A DNA stretch of 64,000 bases from Virgibacillus dokdonensis (lineage in GTDB: Bacteria > Bacillota > Bacilli > Bacillales > Amphibacillaceae). Both the position numbers and the translations under genes were made by a program. Of this stretch, positions 39,445-50,505 are shown in pieces (the first letter of the stretch is position 1; each line of letters begins with the position of its first letter). The stretch covers positions 3,702,888-3,766,887 of the forward strand of contig NZ_LT745763.1 of NCBI RefSeq assembly GCF_900166595.1, given 5' to 3'. The notes under the pieces are model-generated. The model ran no database searches and was not told the origin of the DNA. It saw only the letters and a list, made by a program, of their open reading frames with translations.

Positions 39445-39756
39445 TCCCCCTTATCATGCAGTAGAACAATTTGAATAGGTGCACAACTCTCCCTTGACAA
39501 CGATTTCATTTTTCAGAAAAATGGTTTGTTTTTAAATCTTATATTTACTACTATAAATATGAATGATCATTCAGTCAACTGTTTTTCTACTATATTTTCT
39601 CTTTTAAATAAGAAAGAATAAAGTTTTTTACATCTTTCTGTGAACAAGTATTATAAGTCCCGACATCTTTTTTGGGGTAACAATGAAAGGATTCTTATCT
39701 AACTTGTAACAGAATTAATACAGTCCAAGTATCATGGATAAAACAAATTCATATAT

Positions 39757-39840
39757 TATAAAAACTTGGATTGTAGCGAAATCTGTAGTTTTTCTTATAC
39801 TATAATCGGTTAAATTTTTTACTTTCTTACTAATAGGATA
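39757..39840 (+). repeat. CA-family repeat upstream of pflB
   Basis: AAAAACTTGGATTGTAGCG, TAGTTTTTCTTATACTATAA, TTTACTTTCTTACTAATAGG. Ends about 30 bases before the first palindrome of the pflB control region. The rest of 39445-39756 shows no gene. Confidence 0.8.
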
Positions 39841-39870
39841 AAAGTGACGTTCTCCTAGTTCATATTATAC

Positions 39871-40020
39871 GGTTTTCAAAACCATATTTTTACATGTAAA
39901 CGTATTCTTTGTGAATACTTATAAAGAGAGGTAAATGTCATAAAAAAATCACATGTGATTACTTTCACAATATGATATTTTTGTTATACTATTAATAGAA
40001 GCTTTAAATTTATGAAGGAG
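39871..40020 (+). promoter_or_regulatory. pflB control region with an Fnr-type box
   Basis: TGTGA-N6-TCACA (39954-39969) is a perfect Fnr/CRP-type site; it overlaps AATCACATGTGATT, a perfect palindrome. An extended -10 TGTTATACT (39982-39990) follows, placing the box about 36-41 bases before transcription start. Further upstream lie GGTTTT-C-AAAACC (39871-39883), TACATGTA and GTATTC-N5-GAATAC (39902-39918). Oxygen-limited activation by Fnr fits pyruvate formate-lyase. Confidence 0.75.
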
Positions 40021-40028
40021 GTAGTTCT

Positions 40029-42275
40029 ATGACTACTACTACTTTATCCCCTTGGAGAACTTTCCGTAGTGGGAAATGGGAACAAGACGTTAATGTTAGA
40101 GACTTTATTATACGCAACTTTACTGGCTACGAAGGTGATGAACAATTTCTAGCTAAACCTACACAAAACACTTTAGATCTTTGGAAACAAGTAACAGAAC
40201 TTACTGCAAAAGAACGCGAAGCTGGTGGCGTATTAGATATGGATACAAAAATCCCTTCTACCATTACGTCACATGGTCCTGGATATCTTGATAAAGATAA
40301 AGAAACCATTGTCGGCGTTCAAACAGATAAACCATTTAAACGTGGTTTAATGCCATTTGGTGGTATTCGCATGGCGAAAAATTCATGTGAAGCATATGGC
40401 TATGAGTTAGATAAAGAAACGGAGCACATTTTTACGGAATATCGCAAAACACATAACCAAGGCGTATTTGACGCTTACACTCCAGATATGAGAAAAGCAC
40501 GTAAAGCTGGTATCATCACAGGTTTGCCTGACGCTTATGGACGTGGTCGAATTATCGGTGACTACCGTCGTGTTGCACTATATGGTGTAGACTTCTTAAT
40601 TAAGAAAAAACAAGAAGAACTTACATTGTTAGAAAACGACGGTGTTATGACTGAAGATATCATTAAACAACGTGAAGAGCATAATGAACAAATAAGAGCA
40701 TTGCACGAATTAAAACAGTTAGCAGAAAGCTATGGATTTGATATTTCTAAACCAGCTACAAATGCGCAAGAAGCTATTCAATGGGTATACTTGGCTTATT
40801 TAGCTGCGATTAAAGAACAAAATGGTGCCGCAATGAGTTTAGGGCGTGTATCTACATTCCTAGACATTTATATTGATCGCGACCTACAAGAAGGTCACCT
40901 AACAGAAGAACAAGCACAAGAACTTATTGACCATTTTGTTATGAAATTGCGTTTAGTGAAATTCGCTCGTACTCCAGAATATAATGAATTATTTAGCGGG
41001 GACCCTACTTGGGTAACAGAATCCATTGGTGGTGTAAGCTTACAAGGTGAGCCGCTTGTTACAAAGAGCTCATTCCGTTTCTTACACACATTAACGAACT
41101 TGGGACCTGCTCCGGAGCCTAACTTAACGATTCTTTGGTCTACAAAATTACCAGAAGCGTTTAAAAAATATTGTGCTAAAATGTCCATTGAATCAAGCTC
41201 CATCCAATATGAAAATGACGATTTAATGCGTAAACATTACGGTGATGACTACGGTATCGCTTGTTGTGTAAGTGCGATGGAAATCGGTAAACAAATGCAA
41301 TTCTTTGGCGCACGCGCTAACTTAGCTAAGGCTTTACTTTATGCGATTAATGGTGGCGTAGATGAAAAATTCAAAATGCAAGTAGCACCACCACTTCGTC
41401 CGATTACTTCTGATGTGTTAGACTTTGAAGAAGTTATGGAACGTTACGATGTCATCTTAGATTGGTTAGCTAAGCTATACATGAATACATTAAACGTCAT
41501 TCACTTCATGCATGATAAATATGCGTATGAACGTATTGAAATGGCACTACACGACAAAGACGTTCTTCGTACAATGGCAGGAGGTATTGCTGGACTAAGC
41601 GTTGTTGCAGATAGCCTAAGTGCTATTAAACACGCAAAAGTTCATGTTATTCGTGATGAAGACGGCTTAGCAGTAGATTATCGTATTGAAGGGGACTTCC
41701 CTAAATATGGTAACAACAATGATGAAGTGGATTCCATAGCTGTAGACGTTGTGAATAGATTTATGAATAAGTTCCGTCAACACGAAACATACCGTAATGC
41801 TGTACCAACATTATCTATCTTAACAATTACTTCAAACGTTGTTTACGGTAAGAAAACAGGTAACACACCAGACGGACGTCGTGCTGGTGAGCCATTTGCA
41901 CCAGGTGCTAACCCACTTCATGGTCGTGATCAATCTGGAGCACTTGCATCCTTGAACAGTGTTGCTAAAATACCTTATGAAAACTCATTAGACGGTATTT
42001 CTAATACAACAAGCTTTGTTCCAAAAGCACTAGGTAAAACAGAAGATGAACGTACGAGCAACTTAGTATCCATTCTTGATGGCTATGCAAGCAAAGAAGG
42101 ACATCACTTAAACATTAACGTATTTGACCGTGAAACGTTAGAAGATGCCATGGAGCATCCAGAACTATACCCACAATTAACGATTCGTGTTAGTGGATAT
42201 GCAGTAAACTTCATTAAACTTACTAAAGAGCAACAGCTCGATGTTATTAACCGTACATTCCATAAAGGATTGTAA
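40029..42275 (+). CDS. pflB: Formate acetyltransferase (pyruvate formate-lyase)
   Basis: 748 residues. Cleaves pyruvate with CoA to acetyl-CoA and formate under anaerobic conditions. The active Cys412-Cys413 pair ([11 protein letters not shown]) and the glycyl-radical Gly723 ([14 protein letters not shown]) are present. Strong AAGGAGGT site. A hairpin and the activase gene follow. With ldh and pta it forms the fermentative set of this window. Confidence 0.97.
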   Translation: MTTTTLSPWRTFRSGKWEQDVNVRDFIIRNFTGYEGDEQFLAKPTQNTLDLWKQVTELTAKEREAGGVLDMDTKIPSTITSHGPGYLDKDKETIVGVQTDKPFKRGLMPFGGIRMAKNSCEAYGYELDKETEHIFTEYRKTHNQGVFDAYTPDMRKARKAGIITGLPDAYGRGRIIGDYRRVALYGVDFLIKKKQEELTLLENDGVMTEDIIKQREEHNEQIRALHELKQLAESYGFDISKPATNAQEAIQWVYLAYLAAIKEQNGAAMSLGRVSTFLDIYIDRDLQEGHLTEEQAQELIDHFVMKLRLVKFARTPEYNELFSGDPTWVTESIGGVSLQGEPLVTKSSFRFLHTLTNLGPAPEPNLTILWSTKLPEAFKKYCAKMSIESSSIQYENDDLMRKHYGDDYGIACCVSAMEIGKQMQFFGARANLAKALLYAINGGVDEKFKMQVAPPLRPITSDVLDFEEVMERYDVILDWLAKLYMNTLNVIHFMHDKYAYERIEMALHDKDVLRTMAGGIAGLSVVADSLSAIKHAKVHVIRDEDGLAVDYRIEGDFPKYGNNNDEVDSIAVDVVNRFMNKFRQHETYRNAVPTLSILTITSNVVYGKKTGNTPDGRRAGEPFAPGANPLHGRDQSGALASLNSVAKIPYENSLDGISNTTSFVPKALGKTEDERTSNLVSILDGYASKEGHHLNINVFDRETLEDAMEHPELYPQLTIRVSGYAVNFIKLTKEQQLDVINRTFHKGL

Positions 42276-42300
42276 GCATAATTGTAACTTAATTTTGTTA

Positions 42301-42327
42301 GGGAGGGCATTTATCCTGCCCTTCCGC
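42301..42327 (+). promoter_or_regulatory. Intercistronic hairpin between pflB and pflA
   Basis: GGGAGGGC, 9-base loop, GCCCTTCC (one mismatch), no T-tract. Likely an RNA stability or partial termination element that lowers pflA relative to pflB. Confidence 0.5.
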
Positions 42328-42349
42328 CTTAAAGAAGGGGGCTTTACCA

Positions 42350-43084
42350 ATGATCGGAAGAATTCACTCGATAGAAACATGCGGCACAGTAGACGGACCA
42401 GGTTTGCGTTATGTCATCTTTTTACAAGGCTGTCTGCTTCGATGTCAATTTTGCCATAACCCCGACACGTGGGACGTAAAAGGCGGGGTTGAGAAAAGTG
42501 TAGCCGAAATCATCACAGACCTAAAAGACTACCTCCCATACATTAAGAGCAGTGGAGGAATTACGGTTAGTGGCGGAGAACCATTATTACAAATTGATTT
42601 TCTGCTGGAGCTGTTTAAGGAATGCAAAAAATTAGGCGTCCACACGGCAATTGATACATCAGCTGGATGTTTTCGGGAAAGCCCTACCTTTTTAAGGAAA
42701 GTGGAGGAATTATTAAGTGTTACAGATCTTGTACTCTTAGATATTAAGCATTTAGATAATGATTTACACAAACAGCTTACAGGGATGCCTAACGCGCATA
42801 TCTTGAAATTTGCGGAACTATTAGCCGAGAAAAATACACCTGTTTGGATTCGCCGTGTTCTTATTCCAGAAAGAACAAATGACCCAGACGAATTAGCAAG
42901 GCTAAATGATTTCATTAAAAATATGGGTAATGTACAAAAAGTTGAAGTACTTCCGTATCATAAGATGGGAATTTATAAATGGGAACATTTAAATTTAGAA
43001 TACCCACTTGCTGGTGTCGAACCACCTACAGAAGAAGAAGTGAAGCGCGCTAAAGAAATACTTTCTATTCCCGCTGAATCGTAG
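42350..43084 (+). CDS. pflA: Pyruvate formate-lyase activating enzyme
   Basis: 244 residues. Radical SAM protein with the CxxxCxxC cluster motif in LQGCLLRCQFCHNPDTW and the GGEPL motif (SGGEPLLQIDF). It installs the glycyl radical on PflB. 74 bases after pflB, with a GGGG site. Confidence 0.96.
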   Translation: MIGRIHSIETCGTVDGPGLRYVIFLQGCLLRCQFCHNPDTWDVKGGVEKSVAEIITDLKDYLPYIKSSGGITVSGGEPLLQIDFLLELFKECKKLGVHTAIDTSAGCFRESPTFLRKVEELLSVTDLVLLDIKHLDNDLHKQLTGMPNAHILKFAELLAEKNTPVWIRRVLIPERTNDPDELARLNDFIKNMGNVQKVEVLPYHKMGIYKWEHLNLEYPLAGVEPPTEEEVKRAKEILSIPAES

Positions 43085-43156
43085 AATCGTTAGTCGAAAT
43101 CATCACAAAGACGAGACTAGGCTAGCAAAACGAAAAATGCATATAAAAACATAATT

Positions 43157-43207
43157 AAAACGAAGACTTTTCGCCATAGAGGGCTGGCGATAAAGTCTTC
43201 GTTTTTC
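43157..43207. terminator. Bidirectional terminator between pflA and argS
   Basis: AAAACGAAGACTTT, inner stem CGCCA/TGGCG, then AAAGTCTTCGTTTTT: a long near-perfect stem with A- and T-tracts, separating convergent genes. The inner CGCCA/TGGCG arms match hairpin 2 of the CA repeat, perhaps by chance. Confidence 0.88.
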
Positions 43208-43301
43208 TATACGGACAGAGCTTTCTTTTCTTTTAAAAAGCGATGGTTGTTTATAACCGAAACCTTAACATGCTATATTTCCAATAAGGTAACGTTGAAA
43301 A

Positions 43302-44966
43302 CTACATTTTCTCTGGCGCCGTTACACCTAACACGCGTAAACCATTCGCCAATGTAATTTTGACAGCTTGCATGAAAGCAATACGCGCTTTCGTTCTTTC
43401 GAGATGATCCATATCTAATACTTTTTCCGCATTATAAAAACTGTGTAGCAAGGACGCCAAGTCAAACACATACTGAGTTACTTTATGTGGTGTCTGCATT
43501 TGAGCTGCATCAGCGATAACTTGCGGAAAGGCAGCTAATTTTTTTAACAAATCGGTTTCTTTTTCAGCGGTTAAAAGCGAAACATCGGCATCACTATCAA
43601 CAGGGAGTCCTTTCGCTTCTGCTTGCTTTAACATCGTACAAATTCTTGCATGTGCATATTGCACATAAAAAACAGGGTTATCATTCGATTCAGATCGGGC
43701 AAGATCCATATCAAAATCAAGCTGTGAATCATTGGAACGCATTACAAAATAATAGCGAACCGCATCTACCCCGACTTCTTCTATAAGCTCTCTTAATGCT
43801 ACAGCTTGACCAGTACGTTTGCTCATCCGCACCTTTTCGCCATCCGCAAATAAATTTACCATTTGCACGATTTTTACGGAAAACTTTTCAGCGGGATAGC
43901 CTAACGCTTGAATCGCAGCACGCATCCGCGGGATATAACCATGATGATCGGCGCCCCAAACGTTAATAATTTGATCAAACCCACGATCCAATTTATTCTT
44001 ATGATACGCAATATCCGGGGTTAAATAAGTATAAGTACCATCTTGTTTAATTAAAACGCGATCTTTATCATCGCCAAATTCCGTACTACGGAACCATGTA
44101 GCACCATCTTTTTCGTACGTGTAGGTGGCTATTTTTTCTAGTGTCTTTCCAATTTTATTTTCCTTATAAAGGGAGCGCTCAGAAAACCACGAGTCAAAAT
44201 GAACTTTGAATGCTTGTAAATCTTCTTTAATTTTACCCAGTTCATAACTTAACCCATATTCTTTAAAGAAAGCTAAACGTTCTTCCCTATCTTTTTGTAC
44301 CCACTGTTCTCCATATTCTTCCCTTAATTGTTTACCAATTTCCGTAATATCTTCACCAAAATAGCCGTCTTCAGGCATGGGTACGTCTTGACCTAATGCC
44401 TGCAAATAGCGCGCTTCTATAGACAAGGCTAAATTATCGATTTGATTCCCAGCATCATTAATATAGTATTCTCGTTCAACCCGATAACCAGCAGCATCGA
44501 ATACGTTACATAAGACATCTCCGAAAGCCGCGCCTCTTGCATGACCTAAATGCAAATCACCCGTTGGATTCACAGAGACAAACTCCACTTGTACACGCTC
44601 ATTATTACCAGCTCGTGATCTTCCATAGGCTTCTCCCTCTTGTAAAATATTTGGAACAATCGAGCCTAGAAAATCCTCTTTCATAAAAAAGTTAATAAAG
44701 CCTGGCCCTGCAATTTCTACCTTTTCAACAGATGCCTTCACTCTATCAAACACGTTTACTAATTCTTCCGCAATTTGACGTGGCGCTTTTTTTGCAACAC
44801 GTGCTAGTTGCATAGCAATATTTGTCGCAAAATCCCCATGCCTTTTATCTTTTGGTTTTTCAAGCACCATTTCCGGTATTTCTTCTTCACTTGCAAGACC
44901 CGCTCGCAAGACGGCATCCCTAATTTGTTGTTTCAATGTCTCTTCTGTTTGCTCTAATACATTCAT
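43302..44966 (-). CDS. argS: Arginyl-tRNA synthetase
   Basis: 554 residues, class I. The HIGH motif reads [10 protein letters not shown] and the KMSKS-like motif RMSKRTGQA; an N-terminal Arg-tRNA additional domain (1-90) and a C-terminal DALR anticodon domain are present. Overlaps the upstream ywiB stop by ATGA. Confidence 0.96.
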   Translation of the reverse strand: MNVLEQTEETLKQQIRDAVLRAGLASEEEIPEMVLEKPKDKRHGDFATNIAMQLARVAKKAPRQIAEELVNVFDRVKASVEKVEIAGPGFINFFMKEDFLGSIVPNILQEGEAYGRSRAGNNERVQVEFVSVNPTGDLHLGHARGAAFGDVLCNVFDAAGYRVEREYYINDAGNQIDNLALSIEARYLQALGQDVPMPEDGYFGEDITEIGKQLREEYGEQWVQKDREERLAFFKEYGLSYELGKIKEDLQAFKVHFDSWFSERSLYKENKIGKTLEKIATYTYEKDGATWFRSTEFGDDKDRVLIKQDGTYTYLTPDIAYHKNKLDRGFDQIINVWGADHHGYIPRMRAAIQALGYPAEKFSVKIVQMVNLFADGEKVRMSKRTGQAVALRELIEEVGVDAVRYYFVMRSNDSQLDFDMDLARSESNDNPVFYVQYAHARICTMLKQAEAKGLPVDSDADVSLLTAEKETDLLKKLAAFPQVIADAAQMQTPHKVTQYVFDLASLLHSFYNAEKVLDMDHLERTKARIAFMQAVKITLANGLRVLGVTAPEKM

Positions 44967-45409
44967 GCCATGTCCTCCTCTTTTATAACTAAGTCGAGCG
45001 TTTGCTGTCTCGCATCTTGTCCATTTAGTTTGAGATCATAAACAATTTGCAGGTTGCCATTCTTTGTTGACGATAACGGTTCATAGACAATAGCTGTCGT
45101 ATAAGTTTCCATATGTATATTACCATAAGGATGCTTTAGTACATTCTCTGTCGTTTGATTCATATGGAATTGCTGATTCATGGTAACATTACCCGAACGC
45201 TTCAAGTTTACCTTTTCACGTTGAATTGTAATCATGTTTTTTACAACAGACGCATCCTCTAATACTTCTTCAAACGTCAGCACGTCTATATTTCCTTTTT
45301 GATAAAGCGTACCAGTCTGTTTGCTTTCGTGAAATTCTTTTTGTCCATTGTCATTAATCGTCGTATAAAGTTCAATCCATACAGCTGTTTGTTGCTTATT
45401 ATTCGACAT
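44963..45409 (-). CDS. ywiB: DUF1934 family beta-barrel protein (YwiB)
   Basis: 148 residues from the ATG at 45409; the ATG 5 codons earlier overlaps the GGAGG site. Beta-rich ([19 protein letters not shown], then [14 protein letters not shown]). DUF1934/YwiB members have a lipocalin-like barrel of unknown function and are almost always paired with argS, with which it overlaps by 4 bases here. Confidence 0.88.
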   Translation of the reverse strand: MSNNKQQTAVWIELYTTINDNGQKEFHESKQTGTLYQKGNIDVLTFEEVLEDASVVKNMITIQREKVNLKRSGNVTMNQQFHMNQTTENVLKHPYGNIHMETYTTAIVYEPLSSTKNGNLQIVYDLKLNGQDARQQTLDLVIKEEDMA

Positions 45410-45633
45410 ACCTGACTCCTCCATTCATTTCGTTCCAGATGGAGATTTACTTTATAAATCATAATAGAATAGTGTATTCTTGTGTATTCTATTATAACAA
45501 AGATTATTTATCAAGCGGTGAAAGAAGGAATAGAAGACATGACAATCTTATGAAATAACAACTATTTAAACAAGAAGTGTGAATCTCTATATAACTTAAT
45601 TAGCTAGTTGTATAACTTCTCTTACAAAGAATG

Positions 45634-46245
45634 TCATGCTTGCTCATACTTTGAAAACGTTTGCTGCGCTCCCCATGTTACAATATAAGCAAACACACTC
45701 CCACCAAAGAAAAATAGTAAAGCTGGAATGGTTAGGTAGATAAAATAAAACAAACCGCTAGTAACCCCCATTAAGAATACAGTTAAGAGTGGATGGCCTA
45801 TGCCAATAACAAAAGCCCACTTTATATATTCCAACGATCTCAACTTAAAATGTGCAAAAATCGGAAAAATATAAAGGAGTATAATCATATACACTAAAAA
45901 CAGACCGATAACTCCAAAACTAGCAATAAGATAGGCAATATGCCCTTGAGAACGAAGGATTTGAAACTCGATCGTCATCAAATAGCCAATTCCTAAAATA
46001 ACGTATCCTAATACATTTATTTTGCTAAACTCTTTTCGATATGACCTCCAAAAGGTTGAAAATATTGGTATATCTGTTTCCTTATTCATCCACTTTCTAA
46101 CAACCGAAAACATAGCAGCAGTAGCAGGTAAAATTCCGAATACAAGTAATCCAGCAACTGAAAATATGATCCATAAAAAATTTAAATAGGCGAACCTAGT
46201 AACCCACACCGAGAAATGATAATAGCCTGCTATAAACCCACTCAT
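45634..46245 (-). CDS. YesL family membrane protein (DUF624)
   Basis: 203 residues with about five membrane helices (near 15-40, 72-92, 105-127, 142-165, 170-195). DUF624/YesL proteins accompany LplBC/YtcP-type carbohydrate importers; here the gene lies 29 bases after the LplC-like permease. Its role is unknown, perhaps a transporter accessory. Confidence 0.85.
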   Translation of the reverse strand: MSGFIAGYYHFSVWVTRFAYLNFLWIIFSVAGLLVFGILPATAAMFSVVRKWMNKETDIPIFSTFWRSYRKEFSKINVLGYVILGIGYLMTIEFQILRSQGHIAYLIASFGVIGLFLVYMIILLYIFPIFAHFKLRSLEYIKWAFVIGIGHPLLTVFLMGVTSGLFYFIYLTIPALLFFFGGSVFAYIVTWGAQQTFSKYEQA

Positions 46246-46274
46246 TGTAGTCCTCCCCTTTCGTTCAAATAATT

Positions 46275-47168
46275 TTATTCTTTAATTGATCCAATTAAAA
46301 CCCCTTGCACAAAATATCTTTGAATAAAAGGATACACAAGTAATAAAGGAAGGGAGGAAACGATAATTACGGCATACTTAATTAAGCCTGCTGTTTTCAC
46401 TTGATCTACGAGAGATTCTGCCCCTCCACCTGCTGTAGGATCGGTTAACTGCATCTGATTTACAACCAAAATTTCTCTTAAAATTAACTGCAATGGAAAT
46501 TTATCTCTATCAGATAAATAAATTAAGGCGTTAAAATACTGATTCCATAAACCTACTGCATGAAATAAAGCCATAACTGCAATAATAGGAAGAGAAAGAG
46601 GTAAAACCACCCTTATAAAAATATAAAAATCAGAAGCACCGTCAATTTTTGAAGCTTCAACCAACTGATCAGGAATGCTTTGTTGAAAAAAAGTACGTGC
46701 TACTAATATCGACCAAGCACCTACAACGTTTGGAATAACAATTGCCCACATGGTATCTAGCATACCTAAAGATTTCACTATAAGATAAGTCGGAATAAGA
46801 CCACCATTAAATAGCATTGTAAACAGAAAAAACCATAATATAGCTTTTTTTGCCATCAGTTCTTTCCTCGATAAAGCATAGGCACATGGCAAAAGAACAA
46901 ACAAATGAATGGCTGTACCTACTAATGTATATAAAATCGTGTTCCCATATCCTCTCCAAATCGACGCTTCAGCAAAAACTCGCTGATAACCTTCAAACGT
47001 AATGTCTACAGGCCACAACCACATCTCACCAGAGCTTACTGCAGTAGGATCACTAATAGAAGCACTTAAAACAAAAACTAGCTGATATACGATTAATACC
47101 AATATAATAAGTAAAAATAGTGTATTTAATATATCGAATGACTTGTCTGATAGGGTAACTCTTTTCAT
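46275..47168 (-). CDS. Carbohydrate ABC transporter permease, LplC/YtcP type
   Basis: 297 residues from the ATG at 47168 (AGGAGG, 7-base spacing); the longer frame is unsupported. Six membrane helices and the inner-membrane EAA loop EASKIDGASDFYIFIRVVLP. CUT1-family half-permease partner of the LplB-like gene upstream. Confidence 0.9.
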   Translation of the reverse strand: MKRVTLSDKSFDILNTLFLLIILVLIVYQLVFVLSASISDPTAVSSGEMWLWPVDITFEGYQRVFAEASIWRGYGNTILYTLVGTAIHLFVLLPCAYALSRKELMAKKAILWFFLFTMLFNGGLIPTYLIVKSLGMLDTMWAIVIPNVVGAWSILVARTFFQQSIPDQLVEASKIDGASDFYIFIRVVLPLSLPIIAVMALFHAVGLWNQYFNALIYLSDRDKFPLQLILREILVVNQMQLTDPTAGGGAESLVDQVKTAGLIKYAVIIVSSLPLLLVYPFIQRYFVQGVLIGSIKE

Positions 47169-47224
47169 TCCTATACCTCCTCGTATAGTATGTTTAGGCA
47201 TCACTTTTTCGTCTGCTCAATCTT

Positions 47225-47400
47225 GACTCATTCATACAAATTGTATCTGCTAGCGCCTCGTTACTCTCCACTGCAGGCGGACGCTTTCATCAGGGCTGCT
47301 TGTGAGCCTCCTCCCTCACAAAAACCGTTCGCCGTGGGGTATCAAGTCTCATGCTATTGCCGTCGGAGTCGTCGCCTTACGTTCCAAGTAACTTGGTATA
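47225..47400. repeat. Palindromic element D2 between the two permease genes
   Basis: GTTACT near 47259 and AGTAAC near 47390 form its ends; inside is the GCAGGCGGACGCTTTC motif typical of a GC-rich palindrome common in Bacillaceae. It shares AAATTGTATCTG and CAGGCGGACGCT with D3 across lplB. Confidence 0.7.
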
Positions 47401-47436
47401 ATTAATTATTTTTCACTTGACATATTACCGCAGGTC

Positions 47437-48384
47437 TTACCATAAACTAGAATCTGTTGTTTTTCTTGCTAAATAATTAAATATCACGAGTAATGTAATA
47501 TTTATAGCTGAATCAAATAACCCAATGGCTGCCGCAAAACTATACTGTCCCTCTAATAATCCCGTTTGATAAACAAACGTTTGAATGACATCGGAAGTGG
47601 ACATATTCAGATTGTTTTGCATTAATAAAACTTTTTCAAAACCTACCGTCATGAAAGATCCAATATTTAATATAAATAAAACAACAATGGTTGGTAGAAT
47701 GCTCGGAATGTTAATATGCATTATTCGTTGCAAACGTGTTGCACCGTCTACTTTTGCAGCTTCATGTAATTCTGGGCTAACAGCGGAAAGCGCAGCTAAA
47801 TATATAATCGAACTCCACCCCAACGTTTGCCAAACTCCTGACCAAGTAAAGACATGTCGAAACCAATCCGGGCTTGTTAAAAACGGGATGGACTCGCCAC
47901 CTAAAGCAACAATGATTCTATTCACCAACCCAATAGTTGGATCTAAGAAGATAACAATCATTCCTACGACGACAACAACAGAGATAAAATGAGGTGCATA
48001 GGTTAAGGTTTGCGCCCATTTTTTAAAAGCGCCTGGTCTTAGCTCATTTAATGAAAGTGCCAATATAATAGGTAAAGGAAATAAAATTAATTGATAAGCA
48101 CTTAATAACAATGTGTTTTTCAGCAGTCTCCAGAAATAATAGGAATCAAAGAATCGAGTAAAATGATCAAATCCTGTCCATGGGCTCCCCCAAATTCCTT
48201 CTGTAGCAATAAAGTTTTTAAATGCAATTTGCACACCATACATTGGCACATAGTGTAAAGTAATAAAATAAGCAAGCGCTGGGACCAAAAATACATACAA
48301 TTGCCAGTTCCTCAACAATTTTTTCTTTATGGTATAAGTTCTAGATTGATTAGGAAGAGAAGCTTCTGATTTGGTTGCTCTCAT
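47437..48384 (-). CDS. Carbohydrate ABC transporter permease, LplB/YteP type
   Basis: 315 residues, six membrane helices, EAA loop EAAKVDGATRLQRIMHINIP. A basic N-terminus (about 1-28) precedes the first helix. Flanked on both sides by palindromic elements (D2, D3) that break up the importer operon. Confidence 0.9.
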   Translation of the reverse strand: MRATKSEASLPNQSRTYTIKKKLLRNWQLYVFLVPALAYFITLHYVPMYGVQIAFKNFIATEGIWGSPWTGFDHFTRFFDSYYFWRLLKNTLLLSAYQLILFPLPIILALSLNELRPGAFKKWAQTLTYAPHFISVVVVVGMIVIFLDPTIGLVNRIIVALGGESIPFLTSPDWFRHVFTWSGVWQTLGWSSIIYLAALSAVSPELHEAAKVDGATRLQRIMHINIPSILPTIVVLFILNIGSFMTVGFEKVLLMQNNLNMSTSDVIQTFVYQTGLLEGQYSFAAAIGLFDSAINITLLVIFNYLARKTTDSSLW

Positions 48385-48424
48385 TTTTAAACCTCCTCAC
48401 AAAGTATTTAGGCGTTACTAATCC

Positions 48425-48600
48425 GCCATTTTTTTCCTACTCGAAATTGTATCTGTGCGTTAACCTATCGCTTTTCACTACAGGCGGACGCTGTTTGAGC
48501 TCCTTCCTGGCAAAAAGCGCTTATTGTGTTGTCGGGATACGGATGCTTTTTTTTACAGGAGTCGCACCTTTCGTTCTAAGCGAACGATTGCTTTACTACG
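48425..48600. repeat. Palindromic element D3 between lplB and a binding-protein gene
   Basis: Shares AATTGTATCTG and CTACAGGCGGACGCT with D2, then ACAGGAGTCGCACCTTTCGT on the far side. The rest of the 440-base gap (48601-48828) shows no gene. Confidence 0.65.
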
Positions 48601-48828
48601 TCAGATGTAATTACGGTGCAGCAGTGCTCTAATAAGTATGTAAAAAGCTTCCTCTACATTTCGTTTCATAAACACGTTTCACACTTCACACCGATGAAGA
48701 GAAAGCTATTATATCCCCTTACTTTTTCTTTTTAAAGGTTATTCAAAAAATTTATACTAGACAAGGATGACGTTGACTAACTATAATACATCACGCCAAA
48801 CCGTTTAAGTATTTAAATAATTTAAGGG

Positions 48829-50451
48829 TTAATTTTCTTTATAACGGTCATAAGCCTGCTTCTGTATTTCCATATACTTATCTACGTTCATATTTTCTAC
48901 CGTTTCCACATAACTTTCCCATTCTGAAAAATCTTTTTCACCCGTAATAAATGCGGCTTGCATTTCATTAACATATTTTTCCAAGTCTGTTCGCAGAATG
49001 GATAATTCCTCGTTCTCTTCAGCAGTATAAGTGAAGCTTGGCCATATTTCTTCTATTAGATGGGGCTCTAAATTTTTAGCAGCTTCTTTATCTGATAGTG
49101 CATTTTCAGATCCTGTAAAATAATCATCCGTCACCATAACTGGATGATTACCACCAGGATTGATAATATATTGCGCTAAAGCTTGTGTTAACGTTAACCC
49201 ATCAGGATTATTGGTTATTTCTTCCACTAATTGCGGGCCACCATCCGTTTCTTCATAAGTGACGCCTTCCATTCCCATAAAAAACATTTTTGCTCCTTCA
49301 TCACTCCAAAAATAATCAAGCCACTTCAGTGTTGCTTCTGGATTCTCATTCTCACTTGTAATAATAAAATTACCTAAGGAGCGTAATGGAGAAGTTATTC
49401 CTGTATACATTTTATCCCTGTTCGGACCTTCAAGTGCATTTCCTGGTATGAACTGACCGCCAACGTCATCACCATATAATTCAATAGGATTAAAGAACTG
49501 TACAGCACCGTATAAGTTATCTGCAGCATTTCCTAAATGCTGATCTACTTCAAGTGTATAAATATTCTGCTCAATCAACTCTTCTTCAAATAACCGATTT
49601 AAATAGACGAGCATTTCTTTATAAGACGCAGATACAGGGAAAAAACGAATATTTCCCGTTGCTGGATTTTCATCAATAAGCGTATGCAATTGACCTTTGT
49701 TTTGAACACCAAATGCGCCGGAAATCCAATGTATAATACGCGACATTTCTGCTACGCTACTAAGTGGAATTTCATCATTTTTTCCATTTTCATTCAGATC
49801 TGTTTCTTTTACAGCCTTTAAATACGCATATAATTCTTCTGTTGTTTCTGGGTTTTCCATTCCTAATTGCTCTAACCAATCTCCATTAATCCAACTTTTT
49901 GCACCGATTAACAATGATAAGAAATCTGGAGAATATACCGTTGGGACAGAATAAATATTACCATCTGGGAATGTAAGACCTTTTCTAATGTCAGGATTTT
50001 CATCAAGCACCTTTGAAATATTTGGAGCATACTCTTCCATTAAATCATTTAGCGGAATAAAAGTTCCTTGCGCTCCGTATGTTTGAATATCTGAAATGGA
50101 AACATTTGCAGCATAGAATGCATCTGGCAAATCTCCACTCGCTAAGGCAAGATTCCTCTTCTCATCAAGCCCATCAGCAGGTACTTGATTCCAAGTAATA
50201 TTCACATTCGTCATTGCTTCATATTCATTCAACAATAAGACATCATTCCAATCATCTGCAGTAGTAGCAGCCTTCCCAGCAAAAATATCTAATTCAATTG
50301 GCTCTTTGACAATTGGCAGTTCTTCTTCCGTTAAATTTTCTACCGCTTCTTTGCTACCACCAATTTCTTCCTCTTTATCCTTACTACAAGCGGATACAGA
50401 AAAAGTAAACAATAACGCGCCAACAATAACCATTAAAACTCTTTTAACCAT
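48829..50451 (-). CDS. Extracellular solute-binding lipoprotein (LplA/LipO type), copy 2
   Basis: 540 residues. Lipoprotein signal with lipobox VSAC (Cys22) followed by an acidic linker. The SBP domain contains the family motifs DWNDVLLLNEYEAMTNV, ALASGDLPDAFY and GKNDEIPLSS. Recruits a sugar or oligosaccharide to the permease pair. Clearly paralogous to the next gene, 54 bases away. Confidence 0.88.
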   Translation of the reverse strand: MVKRVLMVIVGALLFTFSVSACSKDKEEEIGGSKEAVENLTEEELPIVKEPIELDIFAGKAATTADDWNDVLLLNEYEAMTNVNITWNQVPADGLDEKRNLALASGDLPDAFYAANVSISDIQTYGAQGTFIPLNDLMEEYAPNISKVLDENPDIRKGLTFPDGNIYSVPTVYSPDFLSLLIGAKSWINGDWLEQLGMENPETTEELYAYLKAVKETDLNENGKNDEIPLSSVAEMSRIIHWISGAFGVQNKGQLHTLIDENPATGNIRFFPVSASYKEMLVYLNRLFEEELIEQNIYTLEVDQHLGNAADNLYGAVQFFNPIELYGDDVGGQFIPGNALEGPNRDKMYTGITSPLRSLGNFIITSENENPEATLKWLDYFWSDEGAKMFFMGMEGVTYEETDGGPQLVEEITNNPDGLTLTQALAQYIINPGGNHPVMVTDDYFTGSENALSDKEAAKNLEPHLIEEIWPSFTYTAEENEELSILRTDLEKYVNEMQAAFITGEKDFSEWESYVETVENMNVDKYMEIQKQAYDRYKEN

Positions 50452-50505
50452 TAATAATTCCCCCCTGAACTCACATATTTTATTGCAAGATGAATGTTCA
50501 CTCCT

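Noticed and set aside
43157..43207. CA repeat copy at the pflA-argS terminator
   Set aside because: Shares only CGCCA/TGGCG; the outer stem and tail are absent, so treated as an ordinary terminator.
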